The translations under genes were made by a program, and so were the position numbers. A stretch of DNA of 64,000 bases. It comes from Ipomoea triloba. Its lineage: Eukaryota; Streptophyta; Magnoliopsida; Solanales; Convolvulaceae. The notes under the pieces were generated by a model that was given only the letters and a program-made list of their open reading frames with translations, was not told where the DNA came from and made no database searches. Below are positions 23,903 through 34,525 of the stretch, piece by piece (within the stretch, counting starts at the first letter, position 1; every line of letters begins with the position of its first letter). The DNA lies in the NCBI RefSeq assembly GCF_003576645.1, contig NC_044918.1, positions 28,801,991 through 28,865,990 of the forward strand, written 5' to 3'.

Positions 23903-24744
23903 TGTAACACCCCACTTTTTCCACAAGAAAATACGGGTAATTTTTTTTTATTTATTTACAATTCAACTATACAACAGCGGAAGCTTTAAACAACAAGAAG
24001 GAAAAAGGGGCGTTATGCCACGCTTGAGTATCTCACTTATACTCAAACGCACAGGCTAAAACCAACTAATAACTATCACAACTTTCTAATTAATACAACG
24101 GTGAATTCTAATGGATTTAATTACAAGCTTAAAAATTTAGCGCGGATCACTCTCATGCCAATGCTATGTAATTCGTCACCTGCAAAATTAACTAAAGAGG
24201 GGAAAATAATGTCAGCGCGACGGCTGGTACGACTTACTCCACCCCGTAAAACATTTGCACATAGCACATAGCATCTTAGAGCACATAATTCCATATTAAC
24301 CCCATAGAATATGTTATACTCATCCACATAATCATTTTTAATCAATTAGAATATACTCATTCTCAATTCAATCAATTTATCATGGATTCTAATTTCATAT
24401 AACATTTCATAATAAATAATAATCAAATAATCATCATTTAATTCCTCATAAAATACTATACTTTCACAACTTATCATTTTCATAAATAATAGGAATCAAA
24501 TACCAATTCACTCACATAAATAATTATTTAACTCCACATAAAATTCCATAATATCCACATTTTTTTCCATTTTCATAAATAATAGGATTTAATCCTTTAT
24601 TTACCATAGTATACTTTTCAAAAATCATAAATTCTCAATTTTCATAAAAACTTTACTTTGTGCCAAACTTGCACACTATAAAATACATATGGAAGCACAT
24701 CAATCACAAATAAATGGGATAGGGTCCTTTATGTAACAAATCAC
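23903..24744 (-). repeat. Gypsy 5' LTR portion (left copy of an inverted duplication)
   Basis: On the minus strand this ends in GGGGTGTTACA exactly at 23903, next to the primer binding site. It is about 97% identical by eye to 41762-42610 in opposite orientation. Both copies keep a 74-codon open frame (24121-24345 here), but nothing else marks it as a gene. Confidence 0.65.
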
Positions 24745-25610
24745 TCTTCTTTCGCCATTCGCCTCACCAGACGCTACATCTCCGCCTCCCAACTCCGCAA
24801 CAGCCTTTTCTTTACCCTCCTTTGGCTCCTTTTTGTCGCAGATCTAACAACATACTCACAGGAAACCACTGTCAAGCTCCAACTTCTTATTAAATAAAAT
24901 AATATATATTTAGTTTGTCAGCTTGTGGTTTGTGCTTTGGTTTTGAGGTTTGCAGCTTTGGAGATTGGGTTTTGTGGCATTAGGTTGTCAACCACTTTTG
25001 CTTTTGCCCGTATTTTTTCATATTTTCTGGTGCTTTAGCTTTCTGTATTTTGCTGATTCTCGGTAGTTTTATATTCTCTCTCGTATTTTTGGCGAGTTGT
25101 CTTCCTCTCGTTCCTTTGACGAGTTATTTTCCTCTCGTATTTATCGAGATTTGGTTGAAACGTGAATTGACTATATGGTCATGGCAAATGTTAACCTCAT
25201 TCTGGGCGACGAAGATGACAAAGATAGAGTGCCTCTTTACCTAGGTGGGAGGCTTTTATCTGATAAACCGGTCAAATCTTTCAATGATCTTAGACTGGGT
25301 GTGTTTTGTCAGATTGAAATATTGTCAATGCTCAAGAGATTGAAGACCCAGATGATGTACAAGACTTCTCATTCAAAGTCAGTCCTATTTATGTTTGGCC
25401 AGATCAATATTGGCTTTAAAGAAGTTACAAGTTCCTTCAAGGATCCCAGCTTCCGAGTGGTGGAACAACAATCTGCGAACCAAGTTCTCCCGGTGCTAGG
25501 ACAATTGTTTCTATGTCAGATTATAAGGAATTGATTACTATTCCATCTAATCTTATTGTAATCGTTTCACCTTGTGCTTTAATGAAATAGCTCGCTTATC
25601 CTTCAAAAAA
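24745..25610 (+). mobile_element. LINE-derived element, repeated 5' segment plus 3' part with poly-A
   Basis: 24745-25024 repeats 18626-18905. From 25173 a frame reads MVMANVNLILGDEDD and LYLGGRLLSDKPVKSF, like the start of DUF4283-type LINE ORF1 proteins, then becomes a short mixed tail. The 3' end 'gctttaatgaaatagctcgc...cttc' plus poly-A (25604-25610) is a typical plant LINE terminus, followed by the 17-bp target duplication. There is no endonuclease or reverse transcriptase, so this is a non-autonomous deleted LINE. Confidence 0.7.
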
Positions 25611-25885
25611 AAATACAAATTTATTCACTCAAATTTCGAACTCAATTACTTCTAAAATTTTATTTTCACTTACAATTAAGACCAATATATAGATTCTAAT
25701 AAAATATTTATCAAGTATAAAAATATTGAACTATATATAAAATATTTTTAAAAAAAATTGGGGCCCCTGTGCGGTCGCCCTGGCCAGGGCCGGCGGCCCT
25801 AATGCGATTCAATGATTTTTTCGAAACTAGCGGTTTTTTTTAAAAATTTATATTATGGGATCACAGTTTCGCCGGACTAATCCTA
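25611..25885 (+). repeat. Right part of the old dispersed repeat (copy A)
   Basis: Matches 27190-27353 of copy B: 'caatatatagattct', then '...ttggggcccc' and 'gtcgccctggcc'. It ends in a GC-rich palindromic terminus, GGCCAGGGCCGGCGGCC (25782-25798), of the kind found at ends of some DNA transposons. Confidence 0.6.
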
Positions 25886-26318
25886 AGCCCATAGAACCCT
25901 TGTGAGATGACAATTTATATCGTGGACCAAGGTCCACAGTGCACTGTATTTAGACCCTAGTCCAATACACAAAATTTGACTTCATAATGTACAGATTCAT
26001 GTTCATAATACACACACATAAATACGATATAAGAAATTTGGAAGAAGTTGGTAGGGGTGGTGGGGTAGTGGTGGTGAGTGGGAGGGGGGGGGGGGGTGGT
26101 GGTAACGGCGAGGGTGATTAGTTGCTCCATTGCGGTAAACAGAAAATGACTTCCCAAAAAAATGGGAAGTCATTTTTTTTAAAAATATTAGCTATTTTTC
26201 ATTAACCAACTTATTATTTTCTATTGATTTTTAATTTTCCTTGTTTCCAAACACCTTAAACCGAAAAATGATTTTTTGAATTTTCAAACACACCCTAAAG
26301 ACACAAAATAGTCACTAC
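25886..26318. repeat. MITE-like block shared with 41284-41700 (inverted)
   Basis: Contains 'cgtggaccaaggtccacagtgcactg', a G-rich run (26082-26096), mirrored 'gacttcccaaaaaaatgggaagtc' near 26147-26172, and an end 'caaacacaccctaa'. The block continues the inverted duplication up to 'gtcactac' at 26318. Confidence 0.65.
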
Positions 26319-26700
26319 GGTCCAAAGGAAGGTTACCTATGCTAGGCCTCTTCAAAGGGAGTTGTTGACGATCTCCTAGAAAGGAAATGTTAGCAGTGAA
26401 AGTTCATCGTCAGCATCTCTGTGGAAGGCCAGGCTGGAATGGTCACGCGTTTATGTTATTTTAACAGTTCCTCATTGTTTTCATTAGGTCCATTATTACA
26501 GAGTGTTTTTGAAAGAAATGAATTGAAATTAAAAAATTCTACATGTCTGCGTTAACTTGGACAACACATTATGTAATTTATTTTATAAATGATTTGGGAA
26601 CCTCTGCAAGTTGCATGTGCCAAGTTGAGGATACTTTTATCCCTTTGAAATTAAAATAACATTAAAAAGATCACCAATCTCATCAATACATACAATTATT
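26319..26700. other. Spacer, no gene seen
   Basis: No frame with recognised similarity. The 40-bp stretch at 26461-26500 ('ttttcattaggtcc') recurs at 27672-27711, so copy B of the repeat below is flanked by similar sequence. Confidence 0.35.
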
Positions 26701-27356
26701 TTAAAAATTTTAATCAAGACGGTTACATTAAAAATAGGGATCCTGTCTAACAATTTAATTTGGACCTTCACTATTTTTGTTTCGAGATACAATCTAATTA
26801 AATATAATAGAGTAAAACGAAAAACACAAAGATAATAATAAAGAGACAAGAACATAGGGGAAAGATAGATTTTTTATTATTATTTTTTTTTTTTTTACAT
26901 TTGGATTTCACTATAACATACAAAGAGATATCTATTTATAAAAGTAAGAAGCATAATCTAAAAAAACTTATGAAATATAAAGATAGAAGTCTAGAAGATC
27001 TAGAAAATCTCTATAATTACTAAAGTAATTGAGTCCAAATTCATATAGAGTTCAAGTTATTGTATTTTATGACAAAAGTGAAAAAGTAATAATTTTTTTG
27101 TCTAAATATGATGCATAAAATTCAACAAAGAAAAAAATACATTTCAAAATTTAATTTAAAATTAGAGACATTTCTGTGCATATTTAAATATAAATTTATT
27201 CACCCAAATTTCAATGTCAATTCTTTCAAAAATTTTATTTTCACTTACAATTAAGACCAATATATAGATTCTAAAAAAAATTTATTCAATATAAAAATAT
27301 TGAACTACACATAAATATTTATTAAAAAATTGGGCCCCGTCGCCCTGGCCCTGATT
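26700..27356 (+). repeat. Old dispersed repeat (copy B, uninterrupted)
   Basis: About 650 bp matching 17960-18387 followed by 25611-25780. Ends in 'gggccccgtcgccctggccctg'. Non-coding. It defines the empty site for the LINE insertion in copy A. Confidence 0.7.
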
Positions 27357-27724
27357 TTAACACTACTCAAAAAGAGTTGAACTTGAGAAAGAGAACCGAA
27401 AAATATTTTTCCACGTAAACATTTCCCATCAAATTACGTCCTTTTTATTTTGATGTGAATAGATATTTTTGTTTACTTCATTATTATTTTTTATAGCCAA
27501 ACATTAAAAAATTCAAAAAATAAATTGAGCTCCAAAATTATTTTTTAGTTTTCAACGAGACTAAAATTTTATTTTATTTTTTGATTAAACGAGACTCTAA
27601 AATTAGGTTGTATTGATTAATAAGAAATGATGTTGAACAATCCTTTGAGATGGGGGAAGTATATATATTTTTAACAGCACTTCAGTGTTTTCATTAGGTC
27701 CACTATTACCCGATGGAAAAAAAA

Positions 27725-28035
27725 AAGTTAAATTAGCACCTTAAGTCGATCAAATAGTACAATTAGATCATTTAAATAATAAAAAATAAAACTTCATTCA
27801 AATTTCACCAGTAAAATTGTTGAATTGAATCCAAATCAACTTGTTTAGCATGTTAGTTACGTAATTCTCATGTTGACATGTGTTCTTGCAAAAAAAAAAA
27901 AAAAAAAGACACGTATTAGTACAAGAATAACTAACTTGCTAACATGTTGCTGGACTCAATTGAACAATTTTACTTAGGGGACCTAATTGCATTATCTGGT
28001 CGACTTAAGGAGACAATTTGACCATTTTTCTTTAC
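27725..28035. repeat. Fold-back element
   Basis: The left arm ('aattagcaccttaagtcgatcaaatagt', 'caacttgtttagcatgttagttacg') pairs with the right arm ('aactaacttgctaacatgttg', 'ggtcgacttaaggagacaatttgacc') around a poly-A run at 27890-27907. It lies within 500 bp upstream of the NBS-LRR start. Confidence 0.5.
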
Positions 28036-28103
28036 CTGAGTAATTTTTGAAAGTAATGAATTCAATTAAGTGAAATGGATATTCTTCAGTATATTCCAAG
28101 TTG

Positions 28104-28259
28104 ATCACATGCATTATTAGTACCTCCCAAATAATATGACAAATTTTAAGATTATATAATTCTTTTTAAATTCTAGAAATTATCACATGCATTATTAGTA
28201 CCTCCCAAATAATATGACAAATTTTAAGATTATATAATTCTTTTTAAATTCTAGAAATT
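28104..28259. repeat. 78-bp perfect tandem duplication in the NBS-LRR upstream region
   Basis: Copies 28104-28181 and 28182-28259 appear identical. The duplication ends about 250 bp before the NBS-LRR start codon, so it is in the likely promoter. Confidence 0.9.
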
Positions 28260-28507
28260 ATCTCTCCAATTGTGCATGATAATATAAATAAGGTCGGCTT
28301 AGAGAGTAGAGTAGGCAATAAAATATAACAAGAAAATATTAAAATATATTGATTGAAGTAGGAGCTATCTGAGTTGAGATTGAAAATTTGAAGTTGAAAT
28401 TCAGAAGTATTATATCAAAACAACTGTAGCTAAAAGTACGTGTTGATTCTTGATGACACAAATTAAAGCTAGAGAGCTAGCAAGAAATGATTAGAGTGAA
28501 TTGAAGG

Positions 28508-30883
28508 ATGGCCTGTGTTGGTCTCATCTCTCTTCTCCGAACACTAGACTTGCAGTTCTTAGAGCCACGACCAATCTTGGTTGTTGATTACAAGGATGAA
28601 ATCCAGTGTCTTCATCAAAGGCTTTCTGTTTTAGTAGCCCTTCTCGAGGAATCTGAGAAAAAGCTCGATGTTAGCGAGGCCGAGAGAGATGTTATTGCAA
28701 GAGTTAAAGAAATAAGTTTCAGAGCTGAAGAAGAGATTGAATCTGAAGTAATGGAGATCCTTTCCAATGGAGCTTCTCATGAAACACTCCATCAAATCTT
28801 GCAACGTCTTGTAGAAGACACTGAAAGGCATATTCAGTGTATTGAGCAAAGAAACATTACCCAAATATCGTTATTATCATATAATCCCCAATCAAACCAA
28901 GAGCACATCATACCTGGTGGAGGTTCAAAGCTGGATAATGATGCAATGGTAGGGCATGCCGAAGAATTGGAGAGGACGAAGGAGATGCTCCTTCAACGCT
29001 TCACTCAACGACGACAAGTTATATCCATTGTCGGCATGGGAGGCATTGGCAAGACAACTATGGCCAAAAACATCTACGATGATCCATCAATAAGATCCCA
29101 CTTTGATGTTCTTGGTTGGGCAACCGTGTCTCAACATTATGATCTGCGGAGAATTCTCCACGACCTCTGCATTTGTGTTGTACAAATGACTGATGAACAA
29201 ATCAGTGAGGTGAAAAGCAGTGTTGACCTAGCAGACAAAGTACGTCGGTACTTGATGGGTCAAAGGTATCTTCTTGTGGTGGATGATATATGGGGCAGAA
29301 GAGGATGGGATGATCTACAAAGATGCTTCCCAGATGATTCCAACGGTAGTCGAATATTATTGACTACTAGACTCAAAGAGGTAGCAGATTACAGTGGATG
29401 TTCAGGTAAGTATGTTTGCAACTTGCCTTTCCTAAATTCAAATGAAAGTTGGAAACTATTTTCCCAAAAGTTGGGAAGCATAATATTGCCTCTTGAAGTC
29501 AAAGAAATTGGTAGGCAAATTGTTAATAAATGCCAAGGATTACCACTTGCTATTACTGTAGCTGCAGGGCTTCTCTCCAAAACCAAAAAGTCAGTAGAAA
29601 ATTGGCAGAGTATTGCGTCAGCAATGGATTTTCCAATGACTTCAGATCTTCATGATCAATGCTCAACCATACTCACCCTCAGTTACAACAACTTGCCTTA
29701 CCATTTAAAAGCTTGTTTCTTATACTTTGGAGTCTTTCCTAAAGTTAGAAGAGAAATCCCCACAAAGGATCTTCTCAATTTATGGATTGCCGAAGGATTT
29801 GTTAGGGAAGATAGTGGTACAAGTTTGGAAGAGGGTGCCATGGATTACTTACAAGATCTGATTGACAGAAATCTAGTGCTTATTAGCAAGCTAAGTTTCA
29901 TTGGCAATATTAAGACATGTAGAATGCACGATTTGTTGTTTGACTTGTGTTTGAGAGAAGTAGAAAAAGAGAAGCTTGTGTCTGCTTTTCGTTTAAAGAG
30001 TGAGAATGTTGTTGAATTGGGTGACACCGAGCCTTTGTTTGAATATGCAAACCGTTGGTTAACATTTCAATCAGTGAACTTTCGACCCAAATTCAGTGAC
30101 AACTATAATTTCTACAAATCTCGTACCCTTTTGTTCTTTTATGGTGCTTCTGGATATCCTGGGATTCCTGTATCTTGGAGACAAAATGTGTCTTTCACGA
30201 TGATAAGGGTACTGGACCTAAGGACAATTAGCTTCAATGAGGCTTCAAACATTGACTTCTCGGATTTGATTCTCTTAAGGTACCTAGCTTTGAATAAAAT
30301 TAAGTATGTAAGGATGCTGAAAAATCATCACAGCTTACAAACTCTAATTGTTAAGTTTAAAAATTCATGCCGTATAGAGGAAATCCAAAGTGATGAGAAG
30401 GTTGGCAGTGAATGGTTGCAAGGTTTATGGGAGTCTAAAAATTTGAGGTTTATTAAGTATCCCTATCTATTCCCAATAAGTATTGATGATGTCCCAGTTC
30501 AACATAATTTACACACTCTTTATTGGGTTCCTTATCTTCGGTGTATCAAAGAATTTGTTTTGAAGATTCCAAATGTTAAAGTGTTGGGGATTAGATGCTG
30601 TGAAACATTTGAATATCAAACCAAAACCTGGTGGGATACTCTCCACTACTTAACTAAGCTTGAGAAACTAATAGTTGAAGATTTTGACTCCGCACCATTA
30701 GAACTTCCAAGTATTAATTCATTTCCCCAAAGCCTTAAGGAGTTGAAAATTGTGGAAACAATACTCGGTTGGGAAGCTATTACAATCATTAGTATGTTGC
30801 CAAATCTTGAATCACTCAAACTTCTCAAAGCCTATTACATGGAGATGAGTGGGAAACTGGAGACGGTGGGTTCCCCAAATTGA
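28508..30883 (+). CDS. CC-NBS-LRR disease resistance protein, R1-like class
   Basis: A 791-codon frame from ATG 28508. Residues 1-150 form the coiled-coil/Rx-N-type region. The NB-ARC domain follows: P-loop GMGGIGKTT (176-184), kinase-2 LLVVDDIW (255-262), RNBS-B SRILLTTR (281-288), GLPLA (344-348), RNBS-D CFLYFGVFP (403-411) and MHD (473-475). From about 540 the LRRs are irregular, as in the potato R1/late-blight-homologue class. All nucleotide-binding motifs are intact. Such proteins are cytosolic immune receptors that switch from ADP- to ATP-bound state on detecting an effector. The frame stops at 30883, but homologous LRR sequence continues out of frame to at least 31157, so the protein is shortened by roughly 100 residues. 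A tandem duplication and a fold-back element lie just upstream. It may be a damaged allele or a recent pseudogene. Confidence 0.9.
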   Translation: MACVGLISLLRTLDLQFLEPRPILVVDYKDEIQCLHQRLSVLVALLEESEKKLDVSEAERDVIARVKEISFRAEEEIESEVMEILSNGASHETLHQILQRLVEDTERHIQCIEQRNITQISLLSYNPQSNQEHIIPGGGSKLDNDAMVGHAEELERTKEMLLQRFTQRRQVISIVGMGGIGKTTMAKNIYDDPSIRSHFDVLGWATVSQHYDLRRILHDLCICVVQMTDEQISEVKSSVDLADKVRRYLMGQRYLLVVDDIWGRRGWDDLQRCFPDDSNGSRILLTTRLKEVADYSGCSGKYVCNLPFLNSNESWKLFSQKLGSIILPLEVKEIGRQIVNKCQGLPLAITVAAGLLSKTKKSVENWQSIASAMDFPMTSDLHDQCSTILTLSYNNLPYHLKACFLYFGVFPKVRREIPTKDLLNLWIAEGFVREDSGTSLEEGAMDYLQDLIDRNLVLISKLSFIGNIKTCRMHDLLFDLCLREVEKEKLVSAFRLKSENVVELGDTEPLFEYANRWLTFQSVNFRPKFSDNYNFYKSRTLLFFYGASGYPGIPVSWRQNVSFTMIRVLDLRTISFNEASNIDFSDLILLRYLALNKIKYVRMLKNHHSLQTLIVKFKNSCRIEEIQSDEKVGSEWLQGLWESKNLRFIKYPYLFPISIDDVPVQHNLHTLYWVPYLRCIKEFVLKIPNVKVLGIRCCETFEYQTKTWWDTLHYLTKLEKLIVEDFDSAPLELPSINSFPQSLKELKIVETILGWEAITIISMLPNLESLKLLKAYYMEMSGKLETVGSPN

Positions 30884-31325
30884 AATTGTTGTTCATCAGT
30901 GAGGCATATTTGAAGAACTGGGAAAGGAAGAGTGATCATTTTCCTGTCCTTCAAAGCTTAGCATTGCATCACTGCCACAACTTTTGGAAATGATCCCCGA
31001 AGACTTTGCAAACATTACTACGTTGCAATTGATTGAGTTGAAAGATTGTTGTCTTTCTCTTGTGGAGTCAGCTAAGAACATTCAAGAAGAGCAAATCTCG
31101 TATGGAAATGATCTACTTGTTGTTCGTGACTATGCACTTGGAGTTGGTAGGGTTTGATTGTCTTTGCTTTTATTTTAATCTCATTTCTTTTGACCCTTTT
31201 TTGACAATATTTGTTTCTTAGCTTACAGAATATTAGGAGGATCAGTCCAACGAAGAAATTTAATGAAAATTAAAGCAGATCGAGCAATCAAGGAAATTGA
31301 AGATGATGAAGGCCGGCGGCTGTGA
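30862..31325 (+). pseudogene. Out-of-frame C-terminal LRR tail of the NBS-LRR gene
   Basis: After the stop at 30883 the reading continues in another frame (LKLLFISEAYLKNWERKSDH, LQSLALHHCHNFW) to a stop near 30992. It then shifts again (MIPEDFANITTLQLIELKDC, SAKNIQEEQI) to a TGA at 31155-31157. These phrases match the normal end of R1-like proteins (FPxLKxL, SDHFPxL, IPxDFAxITTL, SAKxIQ). A possible GT-AG intron (31147-31221) would lead into a short last exon ending at 31325. Two frame changes thus separate the tail from the main frame. Confidence 0.75.
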
Positions 31326-31329
31326 TGTT

Positions 31330-31997
31330 TTTCAATGATTTCTATTTCTCTTAGAATTTTATTCACATTAAAATTCATTCTCTGTCTCACTATACATTAA
31401 GACTATTAATCTGGCCTTGTACTCTTATAAAAACATATATCTTTTTTTATTTTGTAAATTGAATTGATCAATATAAAATTTTTCCTCAAAACTATGATTC
31501 TCATAAGATTATTTATCAAGAAAAAGTGAGCAAAAGCATCATCGTCCTAGTGTTACGTTGAACGGTGGATCTTGCTTTTCAAGCTGTGCAGCAATGAGGC
31601 AATGACGTGAGATGCAAATGGTGATAAGCCACTATCATCAATAGTTTTTTGTTACACATATCAGTATATATCACCATTGATCCTTGTGCTTACTGTTGAA
31701 AATTATTTTATAAAAAAAAATGACATTTTAAGTTATTATTTTTTGGATGTGAGTTCTTCTAAGTTTGACAAAGAAAATTGATACATTGTACGCTCAAAAC
31801 AGATAACTGGTGAATAAAAAAATTATTTTCTCTAAAAACTTTTGCTCACCCATTCCTTATAAATTTGTGTGTTACAATGCTCCTAACAACCTCAGACGAT
31901 GACGAATCATTTTGTACCTTTGACCTTTTGAAATTATTTTCACACAAATATTAAATTATGTTACTTTATTTTTACAAATTGTTTTTTCACTTATATA
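31330..31997 (+). other. 3' flank of the NBS-LRR gene
   Basis: AT-rich; likely holds the 3' untranslated region. No further gene or bounded repeat was seen before the Helitron. Confidence 0.35.
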
Positions 31998-32214
31998 TCT
32001 ATACTATATATAAAAGCATTATCCTCCTTCCAAACTTTCCCGCCCAAAGTTAGTGGCATTTTGGTAAAATCAGTTATTTTATTTATTTATTAATTTATTT
32101 ATTAATTAATTATTAATTTATTAATTAATTTATTAATTATCCACCCGTGCGTGCCTATTATGGTTAAATGTTGGTGATTGAATAATTGGATTTATTATTT
32201 ATCCACACACACAC

Positions 32215-32215
32215 A

Positions 32216-32282
<67 letters not shown>

Positions 32283-32300
32283 TTATTTATTTATTTATTC
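32215..32300. repeat. (AT)n then (TTTA)n microsatellite
   Basis: About 32 AT units run directly into about five TTTA units. Preceded by a short (CA)n run. Confidence 0.9.
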
Positions 32301-32849
32301 ACCTATAATACTATTATGGTTAGATGTTAAATTAAAATGTTAAATATGTAATATAATATGGTAATATTAATTGGTGATTGAATAATTGATGATATAATTG
32401 GTGTGATATAATTGGTGTGATATATTTGGTGATATATTTGTAATATATGTAATAGTATAAATAGAATTAATATTATTTTACATTTCTTATAGCCGTATTG
32501 AATATTTCCTAATCTTAGCCTAGAGGATTTTGGCTAACAGTAGCCTAGGAAATTATAACATATTAATATATTAATTTTATGGTAATAAATTATAACAGTA
32601 GCGTAATTATGTTTTTCCTTTTTTTTGTTTCTCCTACTAATCAGCCAAATTTCCTAAACTACTCCCCCATCTCCACCCCTCTTAATTTCTTACCTTTTTC
32701 ACCTCTATCTCTCTCTCTCTTCCTTATTTTCTATATAAACTATGGCTTATAATCATAATTCATATTCCCTGTGAATTCTGAGCCGGATTTTACCTTTATT
32801 TTTCTCTCTCTATCTCTTAAAATCGGTTTCTCCCGGAAAATCAACAACC

Positions 32850-32990
32850 ATGAGTACTGTAAACATGGTAGGGTACCGGATTGGCGACGCGATGGAGGTG
32901 TTGAGCAACGAGGAAGGCTTTGTGGGATCCTACTACGAGGCGACGGTGGTGGGTGTCGTTACTATGTCTGCTTTATTATCATTGTTCTAG
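32850..32990 (+). pseudogene. Captured first exon resembling an Agenet/DUF724-type protein
   Basis: From ATG 32850 the frame reads GYRIGDAMEVLSNEEGFVGS then YYEATVVG. This matches the Agenet (Tudor-like) signature: GDxVEVxSxEEGFxGSWYEATVV. After GTGGTGG comes GTGTCG, a likely splice donor near 32951, beyond which the frame soon ends (32990). The preceding 150 bp looks like a plant promoter and leader (TATA-like 'tatataaacta' near 32734, CT-rich leader). The rest of the domain is absent. It lies within the Helitron, so a gene's promoter and first exon appear to have been captured. Agenet proteins read histone marks or act as nuclear scaffold factors; this piece alone would not be functional. 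Confidence 0.65.
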
Positions 32991-34441
32991 AATTTGTAGT
33001 GCTAAGTATAAGAATTTTTAGTCAATTTCTTACATTGTTGTTTGGGTTATAGGAGTATCTCACTATGACGAATCAATTTCCTTTTCGTTTGGTTTAGTAC
33101 AAAATAATAAATTCAGTTCTGGCGGAAAAGATTGTAATTCTGCCTTTAAAAAACGTCAAATTCATATCACTTACTCCATTTTGGCTTTTACAAATTATGC
33201 TATCAACGTAATGCTTGCAACGAAAAATTAAGGGTTCTAACTTGCTTATCTTTGCAAATATTAGCATCATCCAAATATAAATAACATTCTTCCTAACAAT
33301 TTAGAACTAAACGTTTTTTTTAATGTTTTTTTTTTTAAAATTTTATAACGACAAAAAGAAAAAGAATGAAAGAAAATAGAAATTAAATAAACTGTGGTTT
33401 AGTCACATCCTTAATTCTTAAATATTTATGATATACAATTAGTTAATTTTATAATTTCATTTCCTTAATTATATTTGCTATTTAATTTATTATAATTAAG
33501 TGAATTATATTTACAAATTAAAATAATTTAATTTCTAAATTTGTATGAATTAAAGTAGTCCCTAATATATTACGTATTTAGGTAGATTTCTAAATATTTA
33601 TGATTTTTTAAAAATTAAGAGTAGTTTATATAAATTTTAAAATAAAGTTTCTTACTGAGTAAACATATAATTGCAATTAATGTGTATAATTATAATAGTA
33701 ATCACAAATCTATAAAAAAAATAAAAATACATATTTTCATACTATAAAAAATACTATAAATGTAATACACACATACACACAAGAGATCATGTGCGATTAT
33801 ATGGCTAAGGTAAAAAATTGGGTGAATTCCCAGCCATTGATCTTGCAAAAATCAACAGCCCAGAACGAAGACAAATTTAAAAAAATGCAATTCACCTACT
33901 GTATTTGTGATTACGAATTTTAATTATAATAATTATAATTGATAAAAGAATTTTAAATAATAACAGGATTGATTATATTTTAATAAAGTAAAATTGGAAT
34001 AAAAGGTAAGTGATACCAATTAATATAATTAAATTAAGATAATATAGGAGAGCAGGGTGATATATATAGGAGAAAATAAATACTTTTTATATATATTTTT
34101 AATCGAATGATGATTCAATGGGCAACCAATTTCTGCCAATTTAAGACTCCCTAGCTCATTGTGGTTCAGTCAAACAGGTAGTGAAATTTTATTATTGAGT
34201 TTATGGACGACTCACTATTTCAATAATCAATACCAATGAAGTGATGTTAATTTATAGGTGGAGCTCCTTGAGCATATAATATAAAATTATAAATGTGCTG
34301 TTTAATTATCAAATTAAAGTTTTAGTTGAGATAAAACATATATTGTAATTCGCACGTCTTATTAATTTTATGGGATGCTCAGTCAAACATGTATAGTAGT
34401 CTCAATTTTTTTTTTTTAAAGTTGAATAAGTAAACAAGAGG

Positions 34442-34525
34442 TTTAATAATAACCTTGAAAATAACGGAAAGTAGATAAATGACTTAATAATAACCTTGAA
34501 AATAACGGAAAGTAAATAAATGACG
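34442..34525. repeat. 41-bp tandem duplication inside the Helitron
   Basis: 'taataataaccttgaaaataacggaaagta' appears twice in direct succession with a few differences. Confidence 0.8.

Noticed and set aside
24121..24345. 74-codon frame conserved in both inverted copies (also 42169-42393)
   Set aside because: Conservation is explained by the young inverted duplication of an LTR; no domain, and the four replacement differences do not suggest purifying selection.
32771..33052. 93-codon plus-strand frame inside the Helitron
   Set aside because: Out of phase with the Agenet-like frame at 32850-32990, which has recognisable family residues; this longer frame has none.
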